Assembly: GCF_000212695.1 (NCBI RefSeq)
Contig: NC_015514.1
Coordinates: 4,030,001-4,094,000, forward strand
Length of the DNA stretch: 64,000 nt
Source: Cellulomonas fimi ATCC 484
GTDB taxonomy: Bacteria; Actinomycetota; Actinomycetes; Actinomycetales; Cellulomonadaceae
Direction: 5' to 3'
In this document: positions 6,658-15,808 of the stretch, piece after piece
Layout of the letters: the number at the start of each line of letters is the position of its first letter
How positions within the stretch are numbered: position 1 is the stretch's first letter
The notes under the pieces: model-generated
Databases searched by the model: none
Told to the model about the DNA's origin: nothing
The model's input: only the letters and a program-made list of their open reading frames with translations
Program-made: the position numbers and the translations under genes

Positions 6658-9189
6658 GTGCCCCGTCCTGCCCGCCCGCGCGCCCTGTCCCGACGCGTGC
6701 GCGTGCTCGCCGGTGCGCTGCTCGCGGCGGTGACGCTGCTGCTGCTCGCCCCGCCCGCCGGCGCGGGGACGCGTCCCGCGGCGGTCGAGCCGAGCCCGTC
6801 CGCCACGGCGACGGGGGCCGCCGGGGACGCGAGCACCGCACCCGTCGTCCTCGTGGGCGTCACGGGCCTGCGCTGGGACGACGTCACGACGCTCACCACG
6901 CCCGCGCTGTGGGACCTGTCCCGCGACGGGTCCGTCGGCCTGGTCGCCGCCCGGTCCGTCGAGCTGCGGTCGTGCCCCGCCGACGGCTGGCTCGCGGTGT
7001 CGTCGGGCGAGCGCGCGTCGGACCTGCCCGCCGACGACCGCCGGTGCCGGACGCTGCGCGAGCCGGGCGAGGACGGTCTCGTCCCCGGGTGGACCGACTA
7101 CCAGGCGTCCGCCCGGGCCGAGTCGTACGGGGCCCGCCCCGGGCTGCTCGGGGACCTCCTCGACGGGTCGGGCACCGCGGCCACGGGCATCGGCCCGGGT
7201 GCGGCGATCGCGCTCGCGGACGGTGACGGCCTGCCCGTCGGGACGCACGTGCCCCGGCCCACGACCACGAGCGGGCTGACGCGGGCCGTCCGCGACGCGC
7301 TCGCGACGTCCCGCCTCGTCGTCGTCGACGCGGGCGTCATCCGCGACCCCGGGTACGCGACCGCGCCGCGCGCCTCGTCGACGCTGCCCGAGGACCAGGA
7401 GCCCGCGGACGAGATCCCGGGCCTGCCCGGCGCGACCGACCCCGAGCTCCCGTCGCCCGACGCGATCGTCGAGCCCAGCCGCGCGGCGCAGGCGCAGACG
7501 CTCGACGACCGCATCGGCGCCGTGCTGCGGGCGACCGAGCGCAGCGGGGCGACCGTGCTCGTCGTGTCGCTCGCCGACTCCAGCCGCACGACGCTGCAGC
7601 TCGCCGCCGCGACGGGGACCGCCCCCGACGGGGACGCGTACGCCGAGAACCTGCTCACGTCCGGCGCGACCCGGCAGGCGGGCCTCGTGCAGACCGCCGA
7701 CGTGACCCCGACGCTGCTCGACGCGCTCGACCTCGAGGACGAGGCACCGGCGCTCGCGGGCGCGACGATCCTGCCCGTCGCCGGCCCCCCGACCGCGGCG
7801 GGACGCATGGCGGTCCTGCTCGACGTCCAGGACAAGGCCCTGTGGGTCACGCGCGTGAGCGGCGGGTTCTCGACGCGCATGGTGCTCGTGCAGGCCGTCC
7901 TGTTCGTCGCCGCGGCGGTGATCCTCACGCGCAAGGGCCGCTCCGACCGCGCTCCCCTGCGGCCCGCGCTGCAGGTGCTCAAGGTCGCGGCGCTCGCGCT
8001 CGCGGCCGCGCCCGTCACCGCGTTCCTCACGGGCGTCGTGCCGTGGTGGCGCGCGTCCGACCCGCGCGCGGCGTTCTGGTGGACGGTGCTCGGCTGGATC
8101 GCGCTGATCACCGCGCTCGCGCTCGCCGGGCCGTGGCGGCGGTCCGTGCTCGGCCCGGCCGGGTTCGTCGCCGCGGTGACCGTCGGGGTGCTCGTGGTCG
8201 ACGCCTGCACCGGGTCGCACCTCGTCATCGACACCCCGATGGGGGCGCACCGGCTGCTCGCGGCCCGCTTCTACGGCATGAGCAACCAGGCGTTCGCGCT
8301 GCTCACCGCGGCGGGGCTGCTCGTCGCCGTCGCGATCGCGGACCCCCTGGTGCGACGTGGACGCCGCACGCTCGCGACCGTGCTCGTCGCCGGGCTGGGC
8401 CTGCTGCTCGTCGTCGTGGACGGCGCCCCCGGGCTCGGGTCCGACTTCGGCGGGCCGCCCGCCCTGATCCTCGCGTTCGCGCTGCTCGCGATCGTCGTCA
8501 GCGGACGGTCGGTGAACTGGAAGGTCCTCGCGGTGGTGCTGGGGGTCGGCGCGCTCGTCGTGGGCGGCTTCGCGGTGCTCGACTGGATGCGCCCGCCCGC
8601 GGACCGCACGCACCTCGGCCGGTTCTTCGCGACCGTCCTCGACGGCGGGCTGTGGGACGTGGTCTACCGCAAGCTGTCCGTGAACCTGCGCGTCCTGACC
8701 AACTGGCGCTACCTCGTGCTCGCGGTCGGGGGCGTCGCGCTCACGTGGATCGTCGTCGCGGGCGACCGGCCGGGGCGCGGCGCGCTCATGGGCCCCCGGA
8801 GCCCGCTCGCCGGCCTGCAGGCGGCCGTCCCGCTGCTGCGTCCGGCGGTCGCCGCGATCGGCGCGGGGCTCGGCGTCGGGTTCCTCATGAACGACTCGGG
8901 CATCGTCGTGCCCGCGACGGGCATCGCCGTCGCGGTGCCGTGCCTCGTGGCCGCCGCGGCGCAGTGGCGGCTCGGGGCCCCCGAGGGCACCCCGGTGCCG
9001 GCGGACGCCGGACCGTCCGGCGTCGCCGCGGACGGCGAGGACCGGGCCGCGCCGAGGGCTGGTCAGGCGGACGGCGCGGAGCAGGTCCGCGAGGAGCCCG
9101 CCGTCAGCGGTGCGTCTGCGGCGGACGCGGACGCGGCGCGACCGTCTGCCGCACCACCGACGCCGCCCCCCGCACGCGGCGCGCACTGA
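6658..9189 (+). CDS. Large polytopic membrane protein with extracytoplasmic N-terminal domain
   Basis: An 843-residue envelope protein. A signal-like segment (residues about 17-37, ending PPAGAG) is followed by an exported domain of roughly 360 residues. That domain contains VVLVGVTGLRWDDVTTLTTPAL and VQTADVTPTLLDALDLED, which resemble the fold pattern of alkaline-phosphatase-superfamily proteins but without convincing metal ligands (tentative). The C-terminal half has about ten hydrophobic helices, ending in a Pro/Ala-rich tail. I do not recognise a named family. The facing family 2 glycosyltransferase gene overlaps its 3-prime end by 86 bp, so a role in cell-envelope glycan or lipid metabolism is a guess from context. 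Confidence 0.8.
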   Translation: MPRPARPRALSRRVRVLAGALLAAVTLLLLAPPAGAGTRPAAVEPSPSATATGAAGDASTAPVVLVGVTGLRWDDVTTLTTPALWDLSRDGSVGLVAARSVELRSCPADGWLAVSSGERASDLPADDRRCRTLREPGEDGLVPGWTDYQASARAESYGARPGLLGDLLDGSGTAATGIGPGAAIALADGDGLPVGTHVPRPTTTSGLTRAVRDALATSRLVVVDAGVIRDPGYATAPRASSTLPEDQEPADEIPGLPGATDPELPSPDAIVEPSRAAQAQTLDDRIGAVLRATERSGATVLVVSLADSSRTTLQLAAATGTAPDGDAYAENLLTSGATRQAGLVQTADVTPTLLDALDLEDEAPALAGATILPVAGPPTAAGRMAVLLDVQDKALWVTRVSGGFSTRMVLVQAVLFVAAAVILTRKGRSDRAPLRPALQVLKVAALALAAAPVTAFLTGVVPWWRASDPRAAFWWTVLGWIALITALALAGPWRRSVLGPAGFVAAVTVGVLVVDACTGSHLVIDTPMGAHRLLAARFYGMSNQAFALLTAAGLLVAVAIADPLVRRGRRTLATVLVAGLGLLLVVVDGAPGLGSDFGGPPALILAFALLAIVVSGRSVNWKVLAVVLGVGALVVGGFAVLDWMRPPADRTHLGRFFATVLDGGLWDVVYRKLSVNLRVLTNWRYLVLAVGGVALTWIVVAGDRPGRGALMGPRSPLAGLQAAVPLLRPAVAAIGAGLGVGFLMNDSGIVVPATGIAVAVPCLVAAAAQWRLGAPEGTPVPADAGPSGVAADGEDRAAPRAGQADGAEQVREEPAVSGASAADADAARPSAAPPTPPPARGAH

Positions 9190-9961
9190 CCGCGAGCTGC
9201 ACGTCGCGGTACTGCGCGGCCCGGTGCAGCTGGCCCTTGAGGTCGCTGCCCGACGGCCGGTGCCGCAGCTCGCACGGCACCTCGACGACGCGGAACCCCT
9301 GCCGCAGCAGGTCGATCGTCATGCCGGTCTCGACACCCCACCCGCGGGCCAGCGGCGTGGCCGCCTCGAACGCCTCGCGCGTGAGGCAGCGCATGCCCGA
9401 CAGCGGCTGCGTCGGCGTCCAGCCCGTCATCGACGCGATGGCCCGACGCGCCGCGCCGACGACGATGCCGCGGCCGCCGGCACCGGGCTGCGGGGGCAGC
9501 AGGGCGATCGCGAGGTCGGCGTGGCCCTCGACGACGGGCGGCACGAGCGGTGCCGTGTTGACCGCGGTCTCGCCGAGGTCGCCGTCGATGAACAGCAGGA
9601 TCCGCGGCTGACGGTCCGGCGCGTCGCGCATCGCGACGACGGCGGCACCCGTCTCCATCGCGGCGGCCTTGCCCCGGTTGTGGGAGTGCCGCACGACGAC
9701 GGCACCCGCCTCGCGGGCGACGTGCTGGGTGTTGTCCTCGGAGCCGTCGTCGACGACGAGCACGAGGTCGACGTACGGGATCGCGCGCGCGGAGCGGACC
9801 GTGGCGGCGATGCGCCGCGACTCGTCCTTCGCCGGGATGATGACGGCGACACGCTGCCGCTGCCGGTGCGCCTTGGGCGCGGGCGCGGGTGCGGCGGCGG
9901 AGGAGGCGGGCGGGCCGGCCTCCGGGTGGTCGTCGGCGGCCTTCCCGCCCTTGCGCGTCAC
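9104..9961 (-). CDS. Family 2 glycosyltransferase (dolichyl-phosphate-sugar synthase type)
   Basis: A 285-residue cytosolic GT-A enzyme that would move a sugar from a nucleotide donor to an acceptor such as polyprenyl phosphate. The core begins at about residue 45 with VAVIIPAKDESRRI. It has VVDDGSEDNT for nucleotide binding and LLFIDGDLGET as the metal-binding DxD-like site. It lacks transmembrane helices, and the tail is Arg/Pro-rich. The GTG at 9961 is chosen because TAGGCT sits seven bases before it (leaderless). The last 86 bp overlap the convergent membrane-protein gene. The acceptor is unknown. Confidence 0.87.
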   Translation of the reverse strand: MTRKGGKAADDHPEAGPPASSAAAPAPAPKAHRQRQRVAVIIPAKDESRRIAATVRSARAIPYVDLVLVVDDGSEDNTQHVAREAGAVVVRHSHNRGKAAAMETGAAVVAMRDAPDRQPRILLFIDGDLGETAVNTAPLVPPVVEGHADLAIALLPPQPGAGGRGIVVGAARRAIASMTGWTPTQPLSGMRCLTREAFEAATPLARGWGVETGMTIDLLRQGFRVVEVPCELRHRPSGSDLKGQLHRAAQYRDVQLAVSARRVRGAASVVRQTVAPRPRPPQTHR

Positions 9962-9974
9962 GGGCGTCAGCCTA
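9962..9974 (-). promoter_or_regulatory. TAGGCT -10 element with leaderless GTG start
   Basis: On the minus strand TAGGCT (9974-9969) is followed by seven bases and the GTG at 9961. It lies just downstream of the DUF5926-type gene, so the glycosyltransferase can be transcribed on its own. Confidence 0.55.
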
Positions 9975-10047
9975 GCGATCCGCGAGGTGCTCGCCCGCCG
10001 GGCAGGCACGCCCGACCGGGGGACGTCGGAACGCACGTCGGGTGACG

Positions 10048-10872
10048 TCAGCGCAGCGTGACCTGGCGCGCGACCAGGCCGGCGCGGGCGCGGCGGGCGT
10101 TCGCGTCGAGCGGGCTCGTGTCGGCGAGCGCCTCGGCGAACGACGGCGCGAACTGCGCCACCGGCCCCTCGACGTCCTCCGCCTCCGACCCGCGGGCGAG
10201 CTCCCACACCGGCACCACGAGCCCGCTCGAGCGGAAGTACCCGACGAACTTGCCGCCGTCGAAGCCCGAGGCGCGGCGCGCGTGCAGACGGGCGAGCGCG
10301 TCGAGCACGGTCTGCTCGTCGTGGGGCTGCGCCCAGCGCAGGAACTCGCGGGCCCCCATGCGGCACCAGTACGCGGACTCGACCGCCGCGAGCTTGCGGG
10401 TGTCGATGATGCCCGCGTCGGCCTCCTCCATGGCGGCGGTGAGGTCCGGGGTGCGCTCGGTGTCCGGCGCGAGCCAGTAGGCGAACGAGTCGTGCACGGT
10501 GACCTCGAACGGCACCGACAGGTCGAGGACGTCCTGCAGGCGCGGGCCGGGGCCGGGCAGGCCGACCGTCTCGACGGCCGTGCCGGGCTCGACGTCGAGC
10601 GCCTCGAGCAGCGCGGCGGCGAGGTCACGGCTCGCGTCGCCCGAGCTGCCGACCGTCTGCAGCGCCAGCAGGACCACACCGTCCGAGCGGTGCAGCGCGG
10701 GCCACGCGGTCGGCAGGACGGTCGTGACGAGCACCTCGCGGGCGCCGTGCTCCTTCGTGGTGCGGGCCGTGGCCGTCGCGGCGGGGACGAGCTCCTTGAG
10801 CGCGACCCAGTCGGGCTCGCCGGGGAGCCCCTCGAACGGACGCAGCACGAAGTCGGGCGTGTTCCTGGCCAT
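10048..10872 (-). CDS. DUF5926-type conserved actinobacterial protein
   Basis: A 274-residue soluble protein beginning MARNTPDFVLRPFEGLPGEPDW. It resembles the conserved actinobacterial family I know as DUF5926, often annotated as a preprotein-translocase-like or SecA-motif protein without experimental basis. Recognisable stretches are LVTTVLPTAWPALHRSDGVVLLALQT in the middle and VGYFRSSGLVVPVWEL near the C-terminus. No signal peptide, membrane helix or catalytic motif is visible. The start is the ATG at 10872, seven bases after TACCCT (leaderless). It is divergent from phosphoglucomutase. Function unknown. Confidence 0.8.
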   Translation of the reverse strand: MARNTPDFVLRPFEGLPGEPDWVALKELVPAATATARTTKEHGAREVLVTTVLPTAWPALHRSDGVVLLALQTVGSSGDASRDLAAALLEALDVEPGTAVETVGLPGPGPRLQDVLDLSVPFEVTVHDSFAYWLAPDTERTPDLTAAMEEADAGIIDTRKLAAVESAYWCRMGAREFLRWAQPHDEQTVLDALARLHARRASGFDGGKFVGYFRSSGLVVPVWELARGSEAEDVEGPVAQFAPSFAEALADTSPLDANARRARAGLVARQVTLR

Positions 10873-10885
10873 GCGGTGAAGGGTA
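10873..10885 (-). promoter_or_regulatory. TACCCT -10 element with leaderless start
   Basis: On the minus strand TACCCT (10885-10880) lies seven bases before the ATG at 10872, with no ribosome binding site. This decides the start over an in-frame codon 35 positions upstream. Confidence 0.55.
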
Positions 10886-10975
10886 CCGGGCGTCCGGGCG
10901 ACGACGGGGCGCACGCCCGGCGACCTGGGACCTCGGGGGCTGCGGGGACGCCTGGCGTGCGGGAGGATCGACCGC

Positions 10976-12652
10976 ATGGACCCGCGCGCCGGAACACCCG
11001 CCCAGCCGTCCGACCTCGTCGACCTCGACGCCCTGGTCAGCGCCTACTACGACCGCCAGCCCGACCTCGACGACCCCGCGCAGCGCGTGGTGTTCGGCAC
11101 GAGCGGCCACCGCGGCTCGGCGCTCGACGCGGCGTTCAACGAGGCGCACATCGTCGCGATCACCGCGGCGATCGTCGAGTACCGCCGCGGGCAGGGCACC
11201 GACGGCCCCCTGTTCATCGGCCGGGACACCCACGGCCTGTCCGAGCCCGCGTTCCGCTCCGCGCTCGAGGTGCTCGCCGCCGCGGGCGTGGAGGTGCGGA
11301 TCGACGCCCGCGACTCGTGGACGCCGACGCCGGCCGTGTCCCACGCGATCCTCAGCTTCAACGGCGCGGGCACGTCCGAGGGCGTGCGCACGTCCGGCCC
11401 GGGCCTGGCCGACGGCATCGTCGTGACCCCGTCGCACAACCCGCCGCGCGACGGGGGCTTCAAGTACAACCCGCCGGACGGCGGCCCTGCCGGCTCCGAG
11501 GCGACGTCGTGGATCGCGGACCGCGCGAACGCCATCCTCGCGTCCGGCTGGCGGTCGGTGCCGCGCGTGAGCGTCGAGCAGGCGCTCGCCGCCGAGACGA
11601 CCCGCAAGCACGACTACCTGTCCGCGTACGTCGACGACCTGGCGAACGTCCTCGACCTCGACGCGATCCGCGCGGCGGGGGTGCGCATCGGCGCCGACCC
11701 GCTCGGCGGCGCGTCCGTCGAGTACTGGGGCGCGATCGGCGAGCGGTACGGCCTCGACCTCACGGTCGTGAACCCGCAGGTCGACCCGCGCTGGTCGTTC
11801 ATGACGCTCGACTGGGACGGCAAGATCCGCATGGACTGCTCGTCGCCGTACGCGATGGCGTCGCTGGTGTCCCGCATGGCGGGCGGGGAGGCGCCGTTCG
11901 ACGTCGCGACGGGCAACGACGCCGACTCCGACCGGCACGGCATCGTCACGCCCGACGCGGGCCTGATGAACCCGAACCACTACATCGCCGTGATGATCCA
12001 CTACCTGTACGGCGGGGCCCGTCCGGGCTGGCCGACCGGCACCGCGATCGGCAAGACGCTCGTGTCGTCGAGCCTCGTCGACCGCGTCGCCGCCCGTCTG
12101 GGACGCCGGCTCGTCGAGGTGCCCGTCGGGTTCAAGTGGTTCGTGCCGGGCCTCGTCGACGGGTCGATCGGGTTCGGCGGCGAGGAGTCCGCGGGCGCGT
12201 CGTTCCTCCGCAAGGACGGGACGGTGTGGACCACCGACAAGGACGGCCTCCTGCCCGCCCTGCTGGCCTCGGAGATCATCGCGACCACCGGCAAGTCCCC
12301 GTCGCAGATCCACCGCGAGCTCGTCGGCGAGTTCGGCGAGTCCTGGTACGCGCGCGTCGACGCCGCCGCGACCCGCGAGGAGAAGAAGACGCTCGCCGCG
12401 CTCGACGCCTCGCAGGTCACCGCGACGACGCTCGCGGGCGAGCCGATCACCGCACGCCTCACGCACGCGCCCGGCAACGACGCGGCGATCGGCGGCCTCA
12501 AGGTCACCACGGAGAACGCGTGGTTCGCCGCGCGCCCGTCCGGCACCGAGGACGTGTACAAGATCTACGCCGAGTCGTTCGTCTCGCAGGAGCACCTGGC
12601 GCAGGTCCAGGACGAGGCCAAGCAGGTCGTGGCCCAGGCCCTGGGCAGCTGA
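10976..12652 (+). CDS. pgm: Phosphoglucomutase (alpha-D-glucose phosphate-specific)
   Basis: Interconverts glucose 1-phosphate and glucose 6-phosphate, linking glycolysis to UDP-glucose and glycogen. It is 558 residues, typical of the bacterial Pgm type. Domain 1 starts with the substrate loop FGTSGHRGS (40-48). The active-site phosphoserine is Ser153 in [11 protein letters not shown]. The metal loop is [12 protein letters not shown], and the C-terminal phosphate-binding part contains [18 protein letters not shown] hexamer GAGGAT seven bases before the ATG may be a weak leaderless -10. It faces the UDP-glucose dehydrogenase operon, and both feed nucleotide-sugar supply. Confidence 0.97.
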   Translation: MDPRAGTPAQPSDLVDLDALVSAYYDRQPDLDDPAQRVVFGTSGHRGSALDAAFNEAHIVAITAAIVEYRRGQGTDGPLFIGRDTHGLSEPAFRSALEVLAAAGVEVRIDARDSWTPTPAVSHAILSFNGAGTSEGVRTSGPGLADGIVVTPSHNPPRDGGFKYNPPDGGPAGSEATSWIADRANAILASGWRSVPRVSVEQALAAETTRKHDYLSAYVDDLANVLDLDAIRAAGVRIGADPLGGASVEYWGAIGERYGLDLTVVNPQVDPRWSFMTLDWDGKIRMDCSSPYAMASLVSRMAGGEAPFDVATGNDADSDRHGIVTPDAGLMNPNHYIAVMIHYLYGGARPGWPTGTAIGKTLVSSSLVDRVAARLGRRLVEVPVGFKWFVPGLVDGSIGFGGEESAGASFLRKDGTVWTTDKDGLLPALLASEIIATTGKSPSQIHRELVGEFGESWYARVDAAATREEKKTLAALDASQVTATTLAGEPITARLTHAPGNDAAIGGLKVTTENAWFAARPSGTEDVYKIYAESFVSQEHLAQVQDEAKQVVAQALGS

Positions 12653-12685
12653 CGCAGCGCCGCGCACCCGCCCGGGGACGCGGAC

Positions 12686-12717
12686 GGGCCGCGCACCCGG
12701 GCAGAGGTGCGCGGCCC
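12686..12717. terminator. Hairpin terminator between pgm and ugd
   Basis: GGGCCGCGCACC (12686-12697) and GGTGCGCGGCCC (12706-12717) pair perfectly over 12 bp around an 8-base loop. It lies 34 bp past the pgm stop between convergent genes. There is no clear U tract, as is common for high-GC actinobacterial terminators. Confidence 0.7.
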
Positions 12718-12798
12718 TGCGGTCGTCGCGGGGGCGCGACGTCGACCGCGGTACGCGTCCTCCCCGCCCCGCGGTGGCGGAGGGGACACGTACGGGGT

Positions 12799-12823
12799 GG
12801 CCGTCGGCGTGCCTCCGACGGCC
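12799..12823. terminator. Second hairpin, downstream of ugd
   Basis: GGCCGTCGG (12799-12807) and CCGACGGCC (12815-12823) form a perfect 9-bp stem with a 7-base loop. It starts 13 bases past the stop of the minus-strand UDP-glucose dehydrogenase gene, so it likely ends that operon. Confidence 0.65.
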
Positions 12824-12836
12824 GGTCTGTGACCCG

Positions 12837-14234
12837 TCAGGCGGCGGTGCGGCCCAGGCCCCGGAAGGACCAGCCGGCCTGGCGCCAGCGCTGCGGGTCG
12901 AGCTTGCCGCGCGCGTCGATGACGTTCGCGTGCTGCGTGAGCGGCGCGAGCGTCGCCGGCTCGGCGCCGACGAACTCGTCCCACTCGGTCAGGACGAGGA
13001 CGACGTCCGCACCCTCGACGGCCTCCTCGACGGAGGTCGCGTAGCCGAGCGTCGGGAAGGACGCGCGGGCGGTGTCGCCGGCCTCGGGGTCGTACACGGT
13101 GACCTGCGCGCCGCGCAGGTGCAGGGCCGCGGCGACGTTGAGGGCCGGCGAGTCGCGCACGTCGTCGGTCTGCGGCTTGAAGGCCGCCCCGAGGACGCCG
13201 ACCCGGCGGTTCAGGACGGACCCGCCGCACGCCTCGAGGGCGAGGTCGATGACGCGGCCGCGCTGGCCCATGTTGATCTCGTCGACCTGCTGGAGCAGGG
13301 CCGAGGCCTGGTGCGCACCGAGCTCGTTGGCACGGTGCATGAGGGCGCGGATGTCCTTGGGCAGGCAGCCGCCGCCGAAGCCGAGGCCCGCGTCGAGGAA
13401 CTGACGGCCGATGCGGACGTCGTGGCCGAGGGCGTCGGCCAGGACGGTCACGTCGGCGTCGGCGGCCTCGCACACCGAGGCGATCGCGTTGATGAACGAG
13501 ATCTTGGTGGCGAGGAACGCGTTCGCGCTCACCTTGACGAGCTCGGCGGTCGGCAGGTCGCACACGACGACCGGCGAGCCCTCGGCGATCGGCGTCGCGT
13601 AGACGCGGCGCAGCACGGCCTCCGACTCGGGCGTGGTGCCGCCCATGACGATGCGGTCGGGGTGCAGCGTGTCCTGCACGGCCTTGCCCTCGCGGAGGAA
13701 CTCGGGGTTCCAGACGAGCTCGACGCGCACGTCCTGGCGGGCCTTCGCCGCGACGAGCTCGCGCAGGCGGGCGCCGGTGCCGACGGGGACGGTGGACTTG
13801 CCGACGATGAGCGCGTCGTGCGTGAGGTTCTCCGCGATGGCCGTGGTGGCGGCCTCGACGAAGGACAGGTTCGCGGCGTGGCTCGTCTTCGTCTGCGGCG
13901 TGCCGACGCAGACGAAGTGCACGTCGGCGAACGCCACGGCCTCGGCCACGTCGGTCGTGAAGCGCAGGCGGCCGGTGGCGAGCTGCTCCTCGAGGAGCTC
14001 GGGCAGCCCGGGCTCGAAGAAGGGCACCTTGCCGGCCTGCAGCGCGGCGACCTTGGCCGGGTCGGTGTCGTAGCCGACGACCTCCATGCCGAGCGCGGCC
14101 ATGGAGACGGCGTGGGTCGCACCGAGGTAGCCGGTGCCGAGCACCGAGATGCGGGGGGCCGGGGCGTCGGCGTCGAAGACGCGCCGGGGGAAGAGGTCGG
14201 CGACGCTGAGGTCGTCCGCGTGCTGCTCGGTCAT
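12837..14234 (-). CDS. UDP-glucose 6-dehydrogenase
   Basis: Oxidises UDP-glucose to UDP-glucuronate with two NAD+. It is 465 residues, the normal UDPGDH/MDH family size. The Rossmann motif ISVLGTGYLGATHA (33-38 core GTGYLG) follows a 27-residue extension. The catalytic cysteine is Cys290 in GFGGGCLPKD. VGKSTVPVGTG and the C-terminal GVLGAAFKPQTDDVRDSPAL are also conserved. The ATG at 14234 has AGGAGA upstream. It is the last gene of a three-gene operon after a GH26-like protein and a processive glycosyltransferase. It therefore probably supplies UDP-GlcA for an exopolysaccharide made by that synthase (inference). Confidence 0.95.
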   Translation of the reverse strand: MTEQHADDLSVADLFPRRVFDADAPAPRISVLGTGYLGATHAVSMAALGMEVVGYDTDPAKVAALQAGKVPFFEPGLPELLEEQLATGRLRFTTDVAEAVAFADVHFVCVGTPQTKTSHAANLSFVEAATTAIAENLTHDALIVGKSTVPVGTGARLRELVAAKARQDVRVELVWNPEFLREGKAVQDTLHPDRIVMGGTTPESEAVLRRVYATPIAEGSPVVVCDLPTAELVKVSANAFLATKISFINAIASVCEAADADVTVLADALGHDVRIGRQFLDAGLGFGGGCLPKDIRALMHRANELGAHQASALLQQVDEINMGQRGRVIDLALEACGGSVLNRRVGVLGAAFKPQTDDVRDSPALNVAAALHLRGAQVTVYDPEAGDTARASFPTLGYATSVEEAVEGADVVLVLTEWDEFVGAEPATLAPLTQHANVIDARGKLDPQRWRQAGWSFRGLGRTAA

Positions 14235-14281
14235 GTCGGTTCTCCTGGATCGGCGAGGGTTGGCGGTGGGCGTCGCGGGCG

Positions 14282-15808
14282 TCATGACGCACCGCCGGGG
14301 GTCAGGGCGAAGCCGTCGGCGGGGTCGTGCAGGCCCTCGACGAAGGCGGCGAGCGAGTCGGCGCGCGACTCGACGCGCCAGTCGTTGGTGATGCGCTCGC
14401 CCTGGCTGATGGTCGTGACGGCGTGGTTGAACCAGGCGAACCCGACGACGTCGGCGTTCTTCGGCTCGGCCAGCGCGTCGAACAGGTCCGTGACCCACGC
14501 GGCCTTCTGGCCGCCGGCCTCGGAGGCGCCGATCTCCGCGAGGAAGATGGGCTTGCTCGTGATGGCGCGGAGCTGGTCCAGGGACTTGTCGAACGTCCAC
14601 GCGAACGTCGGCGTCTGCCCGTCGCGGTACGGCGGGCGGTAGTACCCGGACAGGCCGACCCAGTCGACGTACTCGTCACCGGGGTACAGGCTGCGCGTGT
14701 ACTCGAGCGACTGGTTCGCCGCGGGCAGGTTGTTGACGATGTTCGGCGCCCACACCCACAGCACGTACTGGTTGGCGCCGGCCTGCTCGAAGATGTCGTG
14801 CACGTGGCGCCACATCTTCACGTAGTCGCCGGGGTTGTTGCCGTTGACGGACGCACCGCCGGAGCCCTGCTCGTTCCACGGGTACCAGGACGCGTTCATC
14901 TCGTGGTCGAGACGGATCGCGACGGGCAGGCCGAGCGCGGTGACGTCGGCGGCGTACTGCCGCAGGTAGTCGTCGTACCGGCCGTTGATGATCTCCGGCA
15001 GGGACCACTCGGGCTCCTCCACGACGTCGTTCGCCGTGGCGAGAGCGCGCGACTCCCAGGTGACCATCGGCATCGCGCCCTTGGCCCAGGTGCGGGAGAC
15101 GGCGTCCGCGCGGAACGGCCCGTCCCAGCCCTGGAAGTAGCCGACGACGTTCGGCTGGGTGCCGATCTTCGCGGCGACGGAGTCCTGCTCGGCCCAGCTG
15201 AACGGGGCCTGCGGGGTGTAGAGCCCGAGGAGACGCTGGGCCGGCCGGCGCAGCGCGTCGAGCGGCGGGGCGGTCGGCTTGACCTCGGGCGCGGGCCCGG
15301 AGGTGGTGGGCGCGGCGGCGTCGGCCCGGGCACGGGCGAGCGCGGCCTCGGCCCGCGCGGCGCGGTCCCGTGCCTTGCCGCGCTCGGCGGCGGCCTTGCG
15401 CTCCGCGGCGGCCTTGGCGGCGCCCGCCGCCTGGGCGGCGGCCTGCTCCTCGGCGGCCTTCTGCGCGCCGGCGGCGGCAGCGGCGGCCTTCTCCTCCTCG
15501 GCCTTGGCCTGCCCGCGCTCCGCGGCGGCCTTGCGGTCGGCGGCGGCCTTGCGCTGCGAGCGCTCGAGGTCGGCGACCTCCTTCTCGCGCGCCTCGAGCG
15601 CGTAGCGCAGCTCGTCGTTCTGCTCCTGGAGCCGCAGCTCCTCGGCGGTGGCCCGGGTGGGGACGACCGCGTCGACGGACGGGGACAGCCAGACGCCGAC
15701 GGTGACGGCGACGAGGGCCAGGGCGATCGCGGCTGCGGAGAGCCGCTTGCGCGGCGACGGGCGGATGGCCCGCGCCCACCAGCCGGCGTGTGCGGTGTGC
15801 TCAGACAT
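14282..15808 (-). CDS. Membrane-anchored coiled-coil protein with GH26-like glycanase domain
   Basis: A 508-residue surface protein. A short cytoplasmic N-terminus is followed by one membrane helix (about 24-44). Next comes an Ala/Lys/Glu/Arg-rich segment (about 56-170) full of AAAERKAAAERGK-type heptads that should form a long coiled coil or helix. The C-terminal domain (about 195-500) looks like a GH26 (beta-mannanase-type) TIM barrel. Candidate acid/base is Glu303 in RLDHEMNASWYPW, and candidate nucleophile is Glu425 in IFLAEIGASE. It overlaps the upstream synthase gene by 8 bp. In such operons a glycanase often trims or releases the exported polymer (inference). Substrate unknown. Confidence 0.85.
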   Translation of the reverse strand: MSEHTAHAGWWARAIRPSPRKRLSAAAIALALVAVTVGVWLSPSVDAVVPTRATAEELRLQEQNDELRYALEAREKEVADLERSQRKAAADRKAAAERGQAKAEEEKAAAAAAGAQKAAEEQAAAQAAGAAKAAAERKAAAERGKARDRAARAEAALARARADAAAPTTSGPAPEVKPTAPPLDALRRPAQRLLGLYTPQAPFSWAEQDSVAAKIGTQPNVVGYFQGWDGPFRADAVSRTWAKGAMPMVTWESRALATANDVVEEPEWSLPEIINGRYDDYLRQYAADVTALGLPVAIRLDHEMNASWYPWNEQGSGGASVNGNNPGDYVKMWRHVHDIFEQAGANQYVLWVWAPNIVNNLPAANQSLEYTRSLYPGDEYVDWVGLSGYYRPPYRDGQTPTFAWTFDKSLDQLRAITSKPIFLAEIGASEAGGQKAAWVTDLFDALAEPKNADVVGFAWFNHAVTTISQGERITNDWRVESRADSLAAFVEGLHDPADGFALTPGGAS

